A DNA stretch of 64,000 bases, from the NCBI RefSeq assembly GCF_900129425.1, contig NZ_LT670817.1, positions 2,604,001 to 2,668,000 of the forward strand, read 5' to 3'. Positions within the stretch are counted from its first letter, which is position 1, and each line of letters begins with the position of its first letter. Of the stretch, positions 8,822 through 17,811 are shown one piece after another. The DNA is from Bradyrhizobium erythrophlei. Its GTDB lineage: Bacteria; Pseudomonadota; Alphaproteobacteria; Rhizobiales; Xanthobacteraceae. Below the pieces are notes generated by a model. That model did no database searches and was not told where the DNA came from. It saw only the letters and a program-made list of their open reading frames with translations. A program made the position numbers and the translations under genes.

Positions 8822-9805
8822 CTAATCTGCGATCGTGACATCGGCGACAAACAGCGGCTCGCGGATCGCCTGACCCGAAAACGGCGAGCCCTGCTCGAAC
8901 CACGACCGCGGCGCCGGCGCGCCCCACAGCGTTTGCCGGCGCGGGTCCCTGAGCGACCAGCGCATCGGCTCGTGGTCGTGATCCCCGGTGAAATAGTCGC
9001 TGGTGTAGAGCTCCAGCCGGTGGCCGTCGGGATCGCGGATGTAGAGGAAGAACGCGTTGGAGATGCCGTGGCGGCCGGGGCCGCGTTCGATGTTCTTGAG
9101 AAAGCCGCTCGAGGCCATCACGTCGCACAGATGCAGGACGTTCATCGCCGTCGGCACCCAATACGCAAAATGGTGCAGGCGAGGGCCCTTGCCATTGGTG
9201 ATGGCGAAGTCGTGCACGTTGCCCTTGCGGTGCAGCCAGGCCGCCGCGATGCGTCCGTTCGGACCGTCTTCCTCGGCGTATTCGGTCAGCCGGAAACCCA
9301 GCCGCGCGTAGAAGTCGACGGTGTCCTGCACCTCGGCCGCGAACACATTGAAATGGTCGAGCCGCTGCGGGTGGCAGCCCTTGTAGAGATCGTAGCGGCG
9401 CAACAGATGCGGGCGCTTCTCCATTGAGGCATAGAGCTCGATCCGAAAGCCGCAGGGGTCGGTGAACTGCAGGGTGCGGCCCTGGAACGGCTGTTCCGCA
9501 AATGCGTAAGTGATGCCGTTTTCCGAAAAGAACGCTGCCGCCTTGTCGAGATCGCTTTCGTTGCCGACCTTGAAGCCGAGCCGGTTGCAGGCCGCGGTTG
9601 CCGCCTTGCGCAGTACCAGCGAGTGATGCTGATGCTCCTCGCTGCCGCGCAGATAAACCGCGCGCTCGTCGCGATCCTCGACATGCAGCCCGACGCAGTT
9701 TTCGTAGAACTCGCGGCTCGCCTTCAGGTCCACCACGTCAAGCACGGCGTGGCTGGACCTGACGATGTTGAACGGGGGGTCGAAGATGTGTTGCGGGACG
9801 GGCAT
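8822..9805 (-). CDS. hpaD: Homoprotocatechuate 2,3-dioxygenase (extradiol, VOC family)
   Basis: A 327-residue two-module extradiol dioxygenase that opens the ring of 3,4-dihydroxyphenylacetate next to its hydroxyls, giving 5-carboxymethyl-2-hydroxymuconate semialdehyde. It matches the Brevibacterium fuscum enzyme closely: metal ligands correspond to His151 (RLDHFN), His212 (GPRLHHFAY) and Glu265 (DPDGHRLELY), and the second-sphere acid/base is His198 (NVHDFAI). The adjacent semialdehyde dehydrogenase and isomerase genes support the assignment. A palindromic repeat separates it from hpaE. Confidence 0.92.
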   Translation of the reverse strand: MPVPQHIFDPPFNIVRSSHAVLDVVDLKASREFYENCVGLHVEDRDERAVYLRGSEEHQHHSLVLRKAATAACNRLGFKVGNESDLDKAAAFFSENGITYAFAEQPFQGRTLQFTDPCGFRIELYASMEKRPHLLRRYDLYKGCHPQRLDHFNVFAAEVQDTVDFYARLGFRLTEYAEEDGPNGRIAAAWLHRKGNVHDFAITNGKGPRLHHFAYWVPTAMNVLHLCDVMASSGFLKNIERGPGRHGISNAFFLYIRDPDGHRLELYTSDYFTGDHDHEPMRWSLRDPRRQTLWGAPAPRSWFEQGSPFSGQAIREPLFVADVTIAD

Positions 9806-9839
9806 GTGAAGTCCTTGGTCGGCATAGGTAGGTTACTGT

Positions 9840-9921
9840 CGTCATTCCGGGATGGTCCGAAGGACCAGACCCGGAATCTCGAGATTCCGGGCTCGCGTCT
9901 TCGACGCGCCCCGGAATGACG
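9840..9921. repeat. Intergenic palindromic repeat, copy 4
   Basis: Inverted repeat between hpaE and hpaD: CGTCATTCCGGG at one end pairs with CCCCGGAATGACGG at the other, with a second hairpin CCCGGAATCTCGAGATTCCGGG inside. It lies within an operon, so it may shape mRNA decay between hpaE and hpaD. Confidence 0.8.
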
Positions 9922-9925
9922 GCTT

Positions 9926-11467
9926 CTAAACTCCCAGCCGCTGAATCCTGTGCGTCCCCTTGGCAAGGGAGACGTGCTTGGTTTCCATGTAGAAGTCGAA
10001 TGAATAGTCGCCGCCGTCGCGGCCGATTCCTGACGATTTCATGCCGCCGAACGGGGTCGGCAGATGACGGACGTTTTCGGAATTCAGCCAGATCATGCCG
10101 GCTTCCAGCGCATCCGCCACGCGCAGCGCGCGGCCCATGTCCGCGGTCCAGACGTAGCCGGTGAGGCCATATTGCACTGAATTGGCGATCTCGATGGCCT
10201 CGTTTTCGTCCTTGAACGGGATGACCGTCAGGAACGGGCCGAACACCTCCTCCTGCGCGACCCGCATCTTGGCGTGCGCGCCGGTGACGAGGGTGGGCTG
10301 CACATAATGGCCGCCGCCGGGACCGTCATGCGTCCTGCCGCCGACCGCGATGACCGCGCCGTCCTTTCGTGCGACATCGAAATAGGAGCAGACCTTTTCC
10401 AGATGGCGCTCGTGGATCAGCGGCCCGATCTCGGTCGCGGGGTCGAGCGGGTGGCCGATCTTCAGCGCCTTGACCCGCGCGGTGAGTTTCTCGATGAATT
10501 TTTCCGCGATGCCCTGCTGGATCAAGAGCCGGCTCGATGAGGTGCAGCGCTCGCCGTTGAGCGAGTAGATCATGAACACGACCGCGTCGAGCGCGCGATC
10601 GAGATCGGCGTCGTCGAACACGATCACCGGATTCTTGCCGCCGAGTTCGAAATGCACCCGCTTGAGGCTCGGCGCACCCTGCGCCATGATCGCAGCACCG
10701 GTCGCGCTTTCGCCGACGAACGCAATCGCCTTGATCGCGGGATGCTCGGTCAGCGCCTTGCCGGCTTCCTCGCCGATGCCGTGCACGGTGTTGAGGACGC
10801 CGTCGGGCACACCGGCCTGCTTGACCAGTTGCGCCAGCAGGTCGGCGGTGACCGGCGACCATTCGGCCGGCTTGTGGACCACCGTGCAGCCGGCGGCGAG
10901 CGCGGGGGCGATCTTCCAGGTCGAGAGCATGAACGGCGTATTCCACGGCGTGATCACGCCGACCGGCCCGATCGGCACCCGAGTGGACACGTTCCAGTGC
11001 TCGTCGCTGGGAAGGTTGAGGCCGTCGCGGGCGTCGGTGCATCGGTCGGCGTAGAAGCGAAAGTTTTCCGCGCCACGGATCGCCGCCTTGGCCATGAAGC
11101 GGTGGGCCTGGCCGGTGTCGATGCATTCCAGCACGGCGATATCGTCGGCGCGGTCCTCGATGGCATCGGCAACGCGATGCAGCAGTTTCTTCCGCATCGC
11201 CGCCGGCATGTCCCGCCAGGCCTTGAAGGCCTGCGCGGCCACCGTGGCGGCACGATCGATATCCTCCGCGCTGCCGCGCGCGACCGAAGCCAGCACCGCG
11301 CCATCGACCGGCGAACTGGTCTCGAAGGTTTCGCCCGAGATCGAGGCTACGACCTTGCCGTCGATGATGTGCCCGATGCCGTCGGCTCTTAGTTTCTTGA
11401 GCAGCGGCGCGGCGCGGTCGCGATTGGCGGCAAACACCTCGGATGATTTCGGCGTGACCTTATCCAT
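9926..11467 (-). CDS. hpaE: 5-carboxymethyl-2-hydroxymuconate semialdehyde dehydrogenase
   Basis: A 513-residue NAD-dependent aldehyde dehydrogenase oxidising the ring-fission semialdehyde to 5-carboxymethyl-2-hydroxymuconate. The catalytic pair is visible as FELGGKNP (glutamate) and NGERCTSSS (cysteine), together with the PWNTPFMLSTWKIAPALAAG cofactor region. The stop of hpaF overlaps its start by 8 bases, indicating tight coupling. The gene context (hpaD, hpaF, hpaH) singles out HpaE among many similar dehydrogenases. Confidence 0.92.
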   Translation of the reverse strand: MDKVTPKSSEVFAANRDRAAPLLKKLRADGIGHIIDGKVVASISGETFETSSPVDGAVLASVARGSAEDIDRAATVAAQAFKAWRDMPAAMRKKLLHRVADAIEDRADDIAVLECIDTGQAHRFMAKAAIRGAENFRFYADRCTDARDGLNLPSDEHWNVSTRVPIGPVGVITPWNTPFMLSTWKIAPALAAGCTVVHKPAEWSPVTADLLAQLVKQAGVPDGVLNTVHGIGEEAGKALTEHPAIKAIAFVGESATGAAIMAQGAPSLKRVHFELGGKNPVIVFDDADLDRALDAVVFMIYSLNGERCTSSSRLLIQQGIAEKFIEKLTARVKALKIGHPLDPATEIGPLIHERHLEKVCSYFDVARKDGAVIAVGGRTHDGPGGGHYVQPTLVTGAHAKMRVAQEEVFGPFLTVIPFKDENEAIEIANSVQYGLTGYVWTADMGRALRVADALEAGMIWLNSENVRHLPTPFGGMKSSGIGRDGGDYSFDFYMETKHVSLAKGTHRIQRLGV

Positions 11468-11873
11468 GCGCGGACTCCGCTTTCGGAATTTCGGCTTTCA
11501 GAACCTCGTGGATGTTGTTGCGCTTCCAGCTGGTTTCTTTGTCGTTGATCTGCATGTCGAACGACAGCGCGAACTGGCCTTGCGCAAAGACGGGATCGAG
11601 AAGGTCGGAGAGGGCTCGGAAGATATGCTCGCCCGCCTTCTTGCGCGTGGCGAGATCGCGTCCCTCGCCAAGCCGCAGCACCATGTCGAGAAAACCGAAA
11701 TGCGGCCGGCCGTCGGCGATGGCGTAGTGCTCGCACCTGACGGCGCGGACCCGAATCCCCCCGAGCGGAAAAATCCCGGTTTCCACCGCGGCCTTGCGGA
11801 CGACTTCGACGACCTTGCCCATGTCGACGCGGTCATCGAGATTGGCTGAATATTCGAGCGTGAAATGCGGCAT
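11460..11873 (-). CDS. hpaF: 5-carboxymethyl-2-hydroxymuconate delta-isomerase
   Basis: A 137-residue HpaF/HpcD isomerase of the tautomerase superfamily; Pro2 (MPHF start) is the expected catalytic base after Met removal. The full length tracks the E. coli enzyme: TGIFPLGGIRVRA, then the ADGRPHFGF segment and a C-terminal NNIHEVLK. It converts the dehydrogenated ring-fission product to its oxo-diene isomer. It overlaps hpaE by 8 bases; a 257-base gap carrying a repeat separates it from hpaH. Confidence 0.92.
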   Translation of the reverse strand: MPHFTLEYSANLDDRVDMGKVVEVVRKAAVETGIFPLGGIRVRAVRCEHYAIADGRPHFGFLDMVLRLGEGRDLATRKKAGEHIFRALSDLLDPVFAQGQFALSFDMQINDKETSWKRNNIHEVLKAEIPKAESAHG

Positions 11874-11943
11874 GTAATTTCGCTCCCTGGGATCGGTCGG
11901 AACTAGATCGAAAGCTTGCGATGTTGCGGCAGCGGCAGTGCGC

Positions 11944-12072
11944 TCCCTCTCCCATGGGGAGAGGGTTGGGGTGAGGGGGTACGGTTTATCGATAGGGCGT
12001 AACCCCTCACCCGGATCGCGTCGGACAGCGCAAGCGCTGCCGAGGCGATCCGACCTCTCCCCAGGGGAGAGG
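11944..12072. repeat. Large palindromic repeat, copy 5
   Basis: Relative of the 5247-5391 element, between hpaH and hpaF. Outer arms are CTCTCCCATGGGGAGAGG and CCTCTCCCCAGGGGAGAGG, with GTGAGGGGGTACG and CGTAACCCCTCAC around TTTATCGATAG. It occupies most of the gap between two cistrons that should be co-transcribed. Confidence 0.85.
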
Positions 12073-12130
12073 TGACCGTCCTCGCATATGCCGATTGCAT
12101 TTTCATATGCAGTCTCTCGTTATCTGCGCA

Positions 12131-12937
12131 TCAAGCGAAGTAGCAACTCACCGTCCCATACGGACCATAGTCGGCTTGGATCGTGTCGCCCTTGCGGGTC
12201 TCGATCGGGCGAATGAACGATCCCGCCAGCACCACCTGACCGGCTTCAAGCGCAAGTCCGTTCGCTGCGATCTTGTTGGCGAGCCAGGCCACGCTGGTGG
12301 CGGGATGATTGAGCACGCCGGCGGCAAGCCCGGTTTCTTCCAATTGACCGTTACGGTAGCACAGCGCGCCGATCCAGCGCAGATCGGCTTCCAGCGGCCG
12401 CAGCGGGCGGCCGCCGAGCACGATGCCGGCGTTCGCTGCGTTGTCGGCAATGGTATCGAAGATCTTTCGCGTCGACTTTGTCAGAGGATCGACCCGCTCG
12501 ATCCGGGTGTCCAGGATTTCCAGCGCCGGCACCACGAAATCGGTCGCGTTGAGGACGTCGAACAGGGTGCAGTAGGGTCCGGCAAGCCGCTGCTTCATGA
12601 CGAACGCAAGCTCGGCTTCGACCCGCGTGCCGATGAAGCGATCCGAGGGCACGAGGCCGCCATCGGCAAAAAACATGTCGTCGAGCAGCACGCCTGAATC
12701 CGGCTCGTCGATCCCAAGCGCACTCTGCATCGCCTTCGATGTCAGGCCGATCTTGTGGCCCCTGACGACGCGGCCCTCGGCGAGTTTGATTTCGACCCAC
12801 GCCTTCTGGATCGCGTAGGCGTCCGCGAGGGTGATGCCGGGATGGTCAAGCGACAGCTGCCGGATCTGCTGCCTGCTTTTTTCCGCCTGATGCAGCCTTT
12901 CGGCGGCAAGCCGTATGTCGTCTATGGTCAATGCCAT
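12131..12937 (-). CDS. hpaH: 2-oxo-hept-3-ene-1,7-dioate hydratase
   Basis: A 268-residue hydratase of the MhpD/HpaH family that adds water to 2-oxohept-4-ene-1,7-dioate, forming the substrate of HpaI aldolase. Seen features include the N-terminal IQKAWVE helix, VVRGHKIGLTSKAMQ, and the metal-site region DSGVLLDDMFF with RVEAELAFVM. It is the first gene of the leftward hpa operon, and its start lies only 135 bases from the divergent hpaR start. Confidence 0.93.
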   Translation of the reverse strand: MALTIDDIRLAAERLHQAEKSRQQIRQLSLDHPGITLADAYAIQKAWVEIKLAEGRVVRGHKIGLTSKAMQSALGIDEPDSGVLLDDMFFADGGLVPSDRFIGTRVEAELAFVMKQRLAGPYCTLFDVLNATDFVVPALEILDTRIERVDPLTKSTRKIFDTIADNAANAGIVLGGRPLRPLEADLRWIGALCYRNGQLEETGLAAGVLNHPATSVAWLANKIAANGLALEAGQVVLAGSFIRPIETRKGDTIQADYGPYGTVSCYFA

Positions 12938-12985
12938 GCCCGGTCGAAGCCGCGTGCGAGCGAAAAGGAGGGTGCGGAAATATGA

Positions 12986-12997
12986 TTAACATGTTAA
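12986..12997. promoter_or_regulatory. Palindromic operator candidate in the hpaH-hpaR divergent region
   Basis: TTAACATGTTAA is a perfect 12-base palindrome 49 bases upstream of the hpaH start and 75 bases upstream of hpaR. MarR-type repressors such as HpaR bind palindromes of this size in the intergenic space with their own operon. Binding by HpaR is inferred from position only. Confidence 0.5.
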
Positions 12998-13072
12998 ACG
13001 TATCGGATCAAACCGAATTGCTGTTTGCTGCAGTGCAACCAAAACACAGATAGCTGATGGCGGACGATTGAG

Positions 13073-13651
13073 ATGGCGCGCAAGAAACCGGCCAAAACTG
13101 TTCATTTGAAGACTGTTCGTTCGAAGGCTCCCCATTCGAAGGCTGCAGGCAAGAGGGGACCGCGGCGCGTGCCGATGCGCGAATTCTCCCGTTCGCTGCC
13201 GATGTCGCTGTTGCGCGCGCGCGAGGCCGTGATGCGGCATTTCCGGCCCTCGCTGCGCCATCACGGCCTGACCGAGCAGCAATGGCGGATTTTGCGGGCG
13301 CTGACCTCGATCGACGCGATTGAAGTCACGGAACTGGCGCGGGTTGCCTTCCTGCTCGGCCCGAGCCTGTCCCGGATTCTGCGCGACCTGGAAACGCGTC
13401 ATTTGATCGAACGCCGGACGGCGAAAGCCGATCTGCGCCGCGGCGTCGTCTCGATCTCGGCAAGGGGCCTCAAGCTGATCGAGGCCGTCGCGCCGTCCTC
13501 GGAAGCCATCTACGCCGCCATCACGCAGTGTTATGGCGCGCGCCAGCTCGCCGAACTGCAGGAGATGCTGCACGCGCTCGAGGGCAGCCTGTCGGAGTTG
13601 CAAGTCAGCGACGAGAAGCCGAAACCGCCGAGCAAGCGCAAATTTGCATGA
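13073..13651 (+). CDS. hpaR: HpaR, MarR-family repressor of homoprotocatechuate degradation
   Basis: A 192-residue winged-helix MarR regulator. The DNA-binding part runs from about LTEQQWRILRAL through VAFLLGPSLSRILRDLETRHLIERR, followed by the wing (KADLRRGVVSISARG). The first 30 residues are a lysine-rich tail with short repeats (LKTVRSK/HSKA), absent from many HpaR proteins; an ATG at 13175 would remove it. It is divergent from hpaH, the arrangement expected for the local repressor that responds to the aromatic acid. Confidence 0.88.
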   Translation: MARKKPAKTVHLKTVRSKAPHSKAAGKRGPRRVPMREFSRSLPMSLLRAREAVMRHFRPSLRHHGLTEQQWRILRALTSIDAIEVTELARVAFLLGPSLSRILRDLETRHLIERRTAKADLRRGVVSISARGLKLIEAVAPSSEAIYAAITQCYGARQLAELQEMLHALEGSLSELQVSDEKPKPPSKRKFA

Positions 13652-13746
13652 TAGCGTGAACGCACCGCATAGCTCGGCAGCTGCCAATTGTTTGAGCAAA
13701 GGCAGACTCCTTAGCAATTTGACTAAGCCGGGGCGCGCGGGCGCCG

Positions 13747-13767
13747 AAATTGATGCGATATCAATTT
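13747..13767. promoter_or_regulatory. Inverted repeat, operator candidate for the transporter operon
   Basis: AAATTGAT and ATCAATTT form perfect 8-base arms around GCGAT, about 107 bases before the solute-binding protein gene. The gap between hpaR and this gene holds no other clear signal. The element has the size of a dimeric repressor site; the protein that binds it is unknown, with HpaR the obvious local candidate. Confidence 0.5.
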
Positions 13768-13873
13768 ACTCTGGCGGCAACACGCCGTAGACACGCGCAC
13801 GGTTTTTCGCTTGAACGCATAAACATAAACTTAAAGAAGGCCAGCGCTGAAGTTGGCCTCACGGGAGGACTGA

Positions 13874-15019
13874 ATGAAGCTTACCAGACGCGACTTCACC
13901 GCTGGCCTGGCGGTCGGTATTTCTGCGCCTTATGTGATCGGCAGCGCCAGGGCGCAGGGCGCCACCATCAAAATCGGCATGTGCGCGCCCGTGACCGGCC
14001 CGGCCGCCGAATCCGGCGGATACGCCATCAAGGGGGCCAAGCTGGCGCTGGAAGCTGTCAACAAGGCAGGCGGTATTCTCGGCAAACAGGCCGAATTGAT
14101 TGTCGAAGACGACCAGACCACCAACCCCGGCATCGTGCTGGCGTTTTCCAAGCTGGCCTCGCAGCCCGATCTCGTCGGCTTTCTCGGTTCGATCCGCTCG
14201 ACGCAGGTCCATGCCATGGCACCGGACGTGCTCAAGCTCGGCAAGCCGGTCATGATCGGCGGCACCGATCCGAACCTGACCCACATGGGCAACCAGTGGT
14301 TGTTCCGCTGCCGCCCCAACGACAACTATTCCGGCCGCGTGATCGCCGACTACGGCTTCAAGACGCTCGGCAAGAAGAAGTGGGCCGTGCTGCATTCGAC
14401 CGACGCGTTCGGCACCGCCGGTGGCAAAGCGCTCACCGACGCATTGACCAAGCTCGGTTCAACGCCCGTGCTCGATCAGGGTTATGCCAACCAGAGCCAG
14501 GATTTCACTCCGGTGGTGCTTGCGATCAAGCAGTCCGGCGCCGATATCCTCGGTTCGTACTTTACGTTTGAAAATGATCTCGGCATTTTTGCGCGCCAGT
14601 TGCGCCAGCTCGGCGTCAACATTCCCTGGGTCGGCTCGCCGTCGATTACCAACATCACCGCGTTGAAACTCGCAGGTCCGGCGCTCTATGGCACTTTCGG
14701 CGTCGCCGACTATGCCGAAGACTCCAGCGATGCCTCGAAGGCGTTCGGCAAGGTCTATCGCGATGCCGTCAAGGTCGCGCCGGACAACCAGAGTTCATGG
14801 CCTTATGACGCCATCAACGTGCTGTGCGCGGCGATCAACAAGGCCGGCTCGACCGACTCGGGGAAAATTCGCGAGGCGATCCTTGCCACCAAGAAATTCC
14901 CGGGAGCCGAAGGCGAATATAATTTCGACCAGAACGGCGACGGTCTGCACGGCTACAACATCGTAAAGAACGACAAGGGAAATATCACCTTCGACAAGCA
15001 TATCGAATTCACCGATTGA
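13874..15019 (+). CDS. ABC transporter substrate-binding protein, LivK/HAAT type
   Basis: A 381-residue periplasmic binding protein of the branched-chain amino acid/amide (HAAT) type. The N-terminus LTRRDFTAGLAVG is a twin-arginine-like signal, ending near ARAQG, so export may use the Tat route. The binding fold begins IKIGMCAPVTGP. A GGAGG site precedes the start. Being first in an operon that lies between hpaR and an HpaI-type aldolase, it may capture an aromatic or dicarboxylic acid and not an amino acid; this is inference. Confidence 0.88.
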   Translation: MKLTRRDFTAGLAVGISAPYVIGSARAQGATIKIGMCAPVTGPAAESGGYAIKGAKLALEAVNKAGGILGKQAELIVEDDQTTNPGIVLAFSKLASQPDLVGFLGSIRSTQVHAMAPDVLKLGKPVMIGGTDPNLTHMGNQWLFRCRPNDNYSGRVIADYGFKTLGKKKWAVLHSTDAFGTAGGKALTDALTKLGSTPVLDQGYANQSQDFTPVVLAIKQSGADILGSYFTFENDLGIFARQLRQLGVNIPWVGSPSITNITALKLAGPALYGTFGVADYAEDSSDASKAFGKVYRDAVKVAPDNQSSWPYDAINVLCAAINKAGSTDSGKIREAILATKKFPGAEGEYNFDQNGDGLHGYNIVKNDKGNITFDKHIEFTD

Positions 15020-15025
15020 TCGTGC

Positions 15026-15052
15026 TGCCGGCCCCTCGCAAAGGGGCCGGCA
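15026..15052 (+). other. Stem-loop after the binding-protein gene
   Basis: TGCCGGCCCCT and AGGGGCCGGCA form a perfect 11-base-pair stem with a 5-base loop, directly after the binding-protein stop and without a T tract. Such stems between binding-protein and permease genes are often mRNA-processing or partial-termination structures that keep the binding protein in excess. Confidence 0.65.
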
Positions 15053-15157
15053 CGCCTTCGGAAGGTACATCGATATTCGCGGGCACCCTGCATTGCCGGC
15101 CCGCGACAATTCCGAAGCACCTGGACTGCCGATCGCTTCTCCTACCGAGCGTTTTCC

Positions 15158-16033
15158 ATGGATATTGCACTCCAATTGCTCTTCACCGGGATCGGCATCG
15201 GCGCTGTCTATGCGCTGGTCGCGCTCGGCTTCGTGCTGATTTTCCGCGCCACCAATGTGGTGAATTTCGCGCAGGGCGAATTCTCCATGGTCGCGGCTTA
15301 CCTGATGGTGGTGTTCGCCGTCGATCTCGGCTGGCCGTACTGGCTCTCGTTCCTGCTGGCGCTGGCCGGAATGGCGCTGCTCGGCGTGGTCTTCAATCTC
15401 GGGGTTTACTACCCGCTGCGTCAGCGCTCGTTTCTCCCCGTCATTATCGCCACCATCGGCGCATCGATCCTGATGGCGAACTCCGTGCTGGCGATCTACG
15501 GCCCGCAGCCGCAGGTGCTGCAGGGCTGGTTCGAGACCCCCGGCATCCAGTTCGGGCCGGTTTATCTCGACAGCCAGTATCTGCTGATCATCGCGATCAC
15601 GATCGTGATGGTGATTTTCAACTACTGGTTCTTCGAGCACACCATGCTCGGCAAGAAGCTGCAGGCGACCTCGCAGGACAAAGAGATGGCTTCGCTGCTC
15701 GGCATCTCCGTGTCGACGATGATCATGATCACCTTCATCTACTCGGCGGTGCTCGGCGGTCTCGCCGGCATTCTGGTGGCGCCGGTTCTGTTCGTCTCGA
15801 TCCAGATGGGTTCGACCATCGCGCTGAAAGCCTTCGCTGCCACCATCATCGGCGGATTCGGCGACGTCGCCGGCGCGATCATCGGCGGGCTGGCGCTCGG
15901 CATCATCGAGACCTTCGGCGCGGCCTATATCTCGGTGCCCTACAAGGACGGCTTCGCCTTCCTCGTGCTGGTGCTGTTTCTGGTGTTCCGGCCGCAAGGT
16001 ATCTTCGGCGAACGTGTCGCGGAGAAAGCATGA
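15158..16033 (+). CDS. ABC transporter permease, LivH type
   Basis: A 291-residue polytopic inner-membrane protein of the LivH family, with about eight hydrophobic segments starting at IALQLLFTGIGIGAVYALVA. The family motifs NFAQGEFSMV and the GGFGDVAGAIIGGLALGIIE loop, which contacts the ATPase, are present. Its stop overlaps the next start by 4 bases (ATGA). It forms the translocation channel together with the LivM half of the following fusion. Confidence 0.92.
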   Translation: MDIALQLLFTGIGIGAVYALVALGFVLIFRATNVVNFAQGEFSMVAAYLMVVFAVDLGWPYWLSFLLALAGMALLGVVFNLGVYYPLRQRSFLPVIIATIGASILMANSVLAIYGPQPQVLQGWFETPGIQFGPVYLDSQYLLIIAITIVMVIFNYWFFEHTMLGKKLQATSQDKEMASLLGISVSTMIMITFIYSAVLGGLAGILVAPVLFVSIQMGSTIALKAFAATIIGGFGDVAGAIIGGLALGIIETFGAAYISVPYKDGFAFLVLVLFLVFRPQGIFGERVAEKA

Positions 16034-17811
16034 GCGCCCCCAGCGAGAACATGCCGATGGCGGCGCCCGTGATGCACACAAAACCGCTGTTGCTGCGTCA
16101 CCTGCCGTATTTTGCCGGCGCGGCGGTTCTTATCGCCCTCGCGGCGATGGTGCCGTTCGACGGTTATATCCACAACGTGCTGATGCAGGCCGTGACATTC
16201 GCTATCGCGGTGTTCGGACTTTCCGTCGTGCTGGGCCTGTGCGGCCAGATCAATCTGGCACAGGCGGCATTCTTCGGTTTCGGCGCCTATGCGGTCGGCA
16301 TCGGAACATCGGACTACCACATCAGCTACTGGTTCTGTCTCGCCGGCGGCTGCGTCATGGCGCTGCTGGCGGGCGCGTTGCTGGGCATGTCGACGCTGCG
16401 GCTCGGCGGCCATTATCTGGCGATGGTGACGATTTCGTTCCAGCAGATCGTCACCCTGGTCATGATCAACACGATCTGGCTCACCCACGGCCCGGACGGC
16501 GTGTCGAATATCGGCCGGCCGGCGCTGTTTCAATCGGCCCAATCCTATCTGGCGTTCTGCGTCGCCACGCTTGCGCTGGTCGGATATTTCGTCTGGCGTC
16601 TGCCGGACACGAAACTCGGCCGCGCGATGCGCGCGGTACGCGACAACGAACTCGCCGCCGGCGTCAACGGCATCGACGTGTTTCGCACCAAGGTCTCGGC
16701 CTTTGCGCTCTCGGCCGTCCTGGGCGGACTGGCGGGCGGCCTGTTCGCGGGCGGCTTCGCCTATGTCAGTCCGGATCAATTCTCGTTCGCGGAATCGATC
16801 GTATTCCTGACGATGTCGCTGCTCGGCGGTGTCGCGTCTCCGATCGGCTCGGCGATCGGAACCGGATTGCTGATCCTGATCCCGGAATGGCTGCGATTCC
16901 TGAAAAGCATTCCCGGCCTCTATCTGGCGATTTACGGGTTGTCGGTCATCCTGATCATCCGCTTCATGCCCGATGGCATCTGGGGATTCATCGGCACGGC
17001 GCTCGATCGCTGGCGCAGCCGGACCAAGGCGCCTCCGGCGGCAGCGCCGCTGCAATTGAAGCCCGCGACCGTCGGCGGCGACACCGTGCTCGAAGTCGTC
17101 GGCCTTTCCAAGTATTTCGGCGGTCTGAAAGCCGTCGACGGCGTCGATATCGCGGTCAAACGCGGCGGTGTTCACGCGCTGATCGGACCGAACGGCTCCG
17201 GCAAGACCACGACGCTGAACGTTCTCTCCGGCCTCTACAAGGCGACATCCGGCAAGATCCTGCTCGACGGCACCGACATCACCACCATGCCGCCGCATCT
17301 GCGCACGGCCGCCGGACTGGGCCGGACGTTTCAGAATATCCGCCTGTTCCGGTCGATGACGGCGCTGGAGAACGTGGAGATCGGCGCCGAGCGGCCGGGC
17401 AATACGCTGATCGGCAAGGGCGGCGACGACGCGCTGACCGAGCGCGCGATGGAAGCGCTGACCTTCGTCGGGCTCGGCAGCCGCGCCAACGAACTGATCT
17501 CGAGCTTTTCCTACGGCCACCAGCGGTTGATCGAAATCGCGCGCGCGCTGGCCGCCAATCCGACCCTGTTGCTGCTCGATGAACCCGCGGCCGGCCTCAA
17601 TTCGACCGAGAAGCTCGAGCTCCATGAACTGCTCAAGCGCATTGCGGCCCAGGGCCTGACCATCCTGATCATCGACCACGACATGACGCTGGTGAGCGAA
17701 GCGGCCCAGCACATCACCGTGCTCAATTTCGGACGCCGCATCGCGGACGGCGAATCCATGGCGGTGCTGCGCCATCCCGATGTCGTCTCGGCCTATCTGG
17801 GAACCGAATAA
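16030..17811 (+). CDS. LivM-LivG fusion: ABC permease and ATP-binding protein in one chain
   Basis: A 593-residue fusion. Residues about 25-335 are a LivM-like permease (VLGLCGQINLAQAAFFGFGAYA; NELAAGVNGIDVFRTK coupling region), and about 350-593 a LivG-like ATPase: Walker A GPNGSGKTT at 386-394, signature FSYGHQRLIEIARALA, Walker B LLLLDEPAAGL, and the switch DHDM. The ATG at 16030 is used because it overlaps the livH stop; the frame is also open upstream into livH, but that part has no LivM character. The fusion fixes the permease:ATPase stoichiometry. The stop shares a base with the livF start (TAATG). Confidence 0.93.
   Translation: MSAPSENMPMAAPVMHTKPLLLRHLPYFAGAAVLIALAAMVPFDGYIHNVLMQAVTFAIAVFGLSVVLGLCGQINLAQAAFFGFGAYAVGIGTSDYHISYWFCLAGGCVMALLAGALLGMSTLRLGGHYLAMVTISFQQIVTLVMINTIWLTHGPDGVSNIGRPALFQSAQSYLAFCVATLALVGYFVWRLPDTKLGRAMRAVRDNELAAGVNGIDVFRTKVSAFALSAVLGGLAGGLFAGGFAYVSPDQFSFAESIVFLTMSLLGGVASPIGSAIGTGLLILIPEWLRFLKSIPGLYLAIYGLSVILIIRFMPDGIWGFIGTALDRWRSRTKAPPAAAPLQLKPATVGGDTVLEVVGLSKYFGGLKAVDGVDIAVKRGGVHALIGPNGSGKTTTLNVLSGLYKATSGKILLDGTDITTMPPHLRTAAGLGRTFQNIRLFRSMTALENVEIGAERPGNTLIGKGGDDALTERAMEALTFVGLGSRANELISSFSYGHQRLIEIARALAANPTLLLLDEPAAGLNSTEKLELHELLKRIAAQGLTILIIDHDMTLVSEAAQHITVLNFGRRIADGESMAVLRHPDVVSAYLGTE

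Noticed and set aside
15016..16029. N-terminal extension of the LivM-LivG gene through livH
   Set aside because: The frame is open but Arg-rich and overlaps the well-matched livH frame; the ATG at 16030 overlapping the livH stop is the natural start.
15940..17775. Long open frame antisense to the LivM-LivG fusion
   Set aside because: Shadow frame rich in Arg, His, Gln and Asp without motifs; the sense strand shows Walker A/B and membrane helices.
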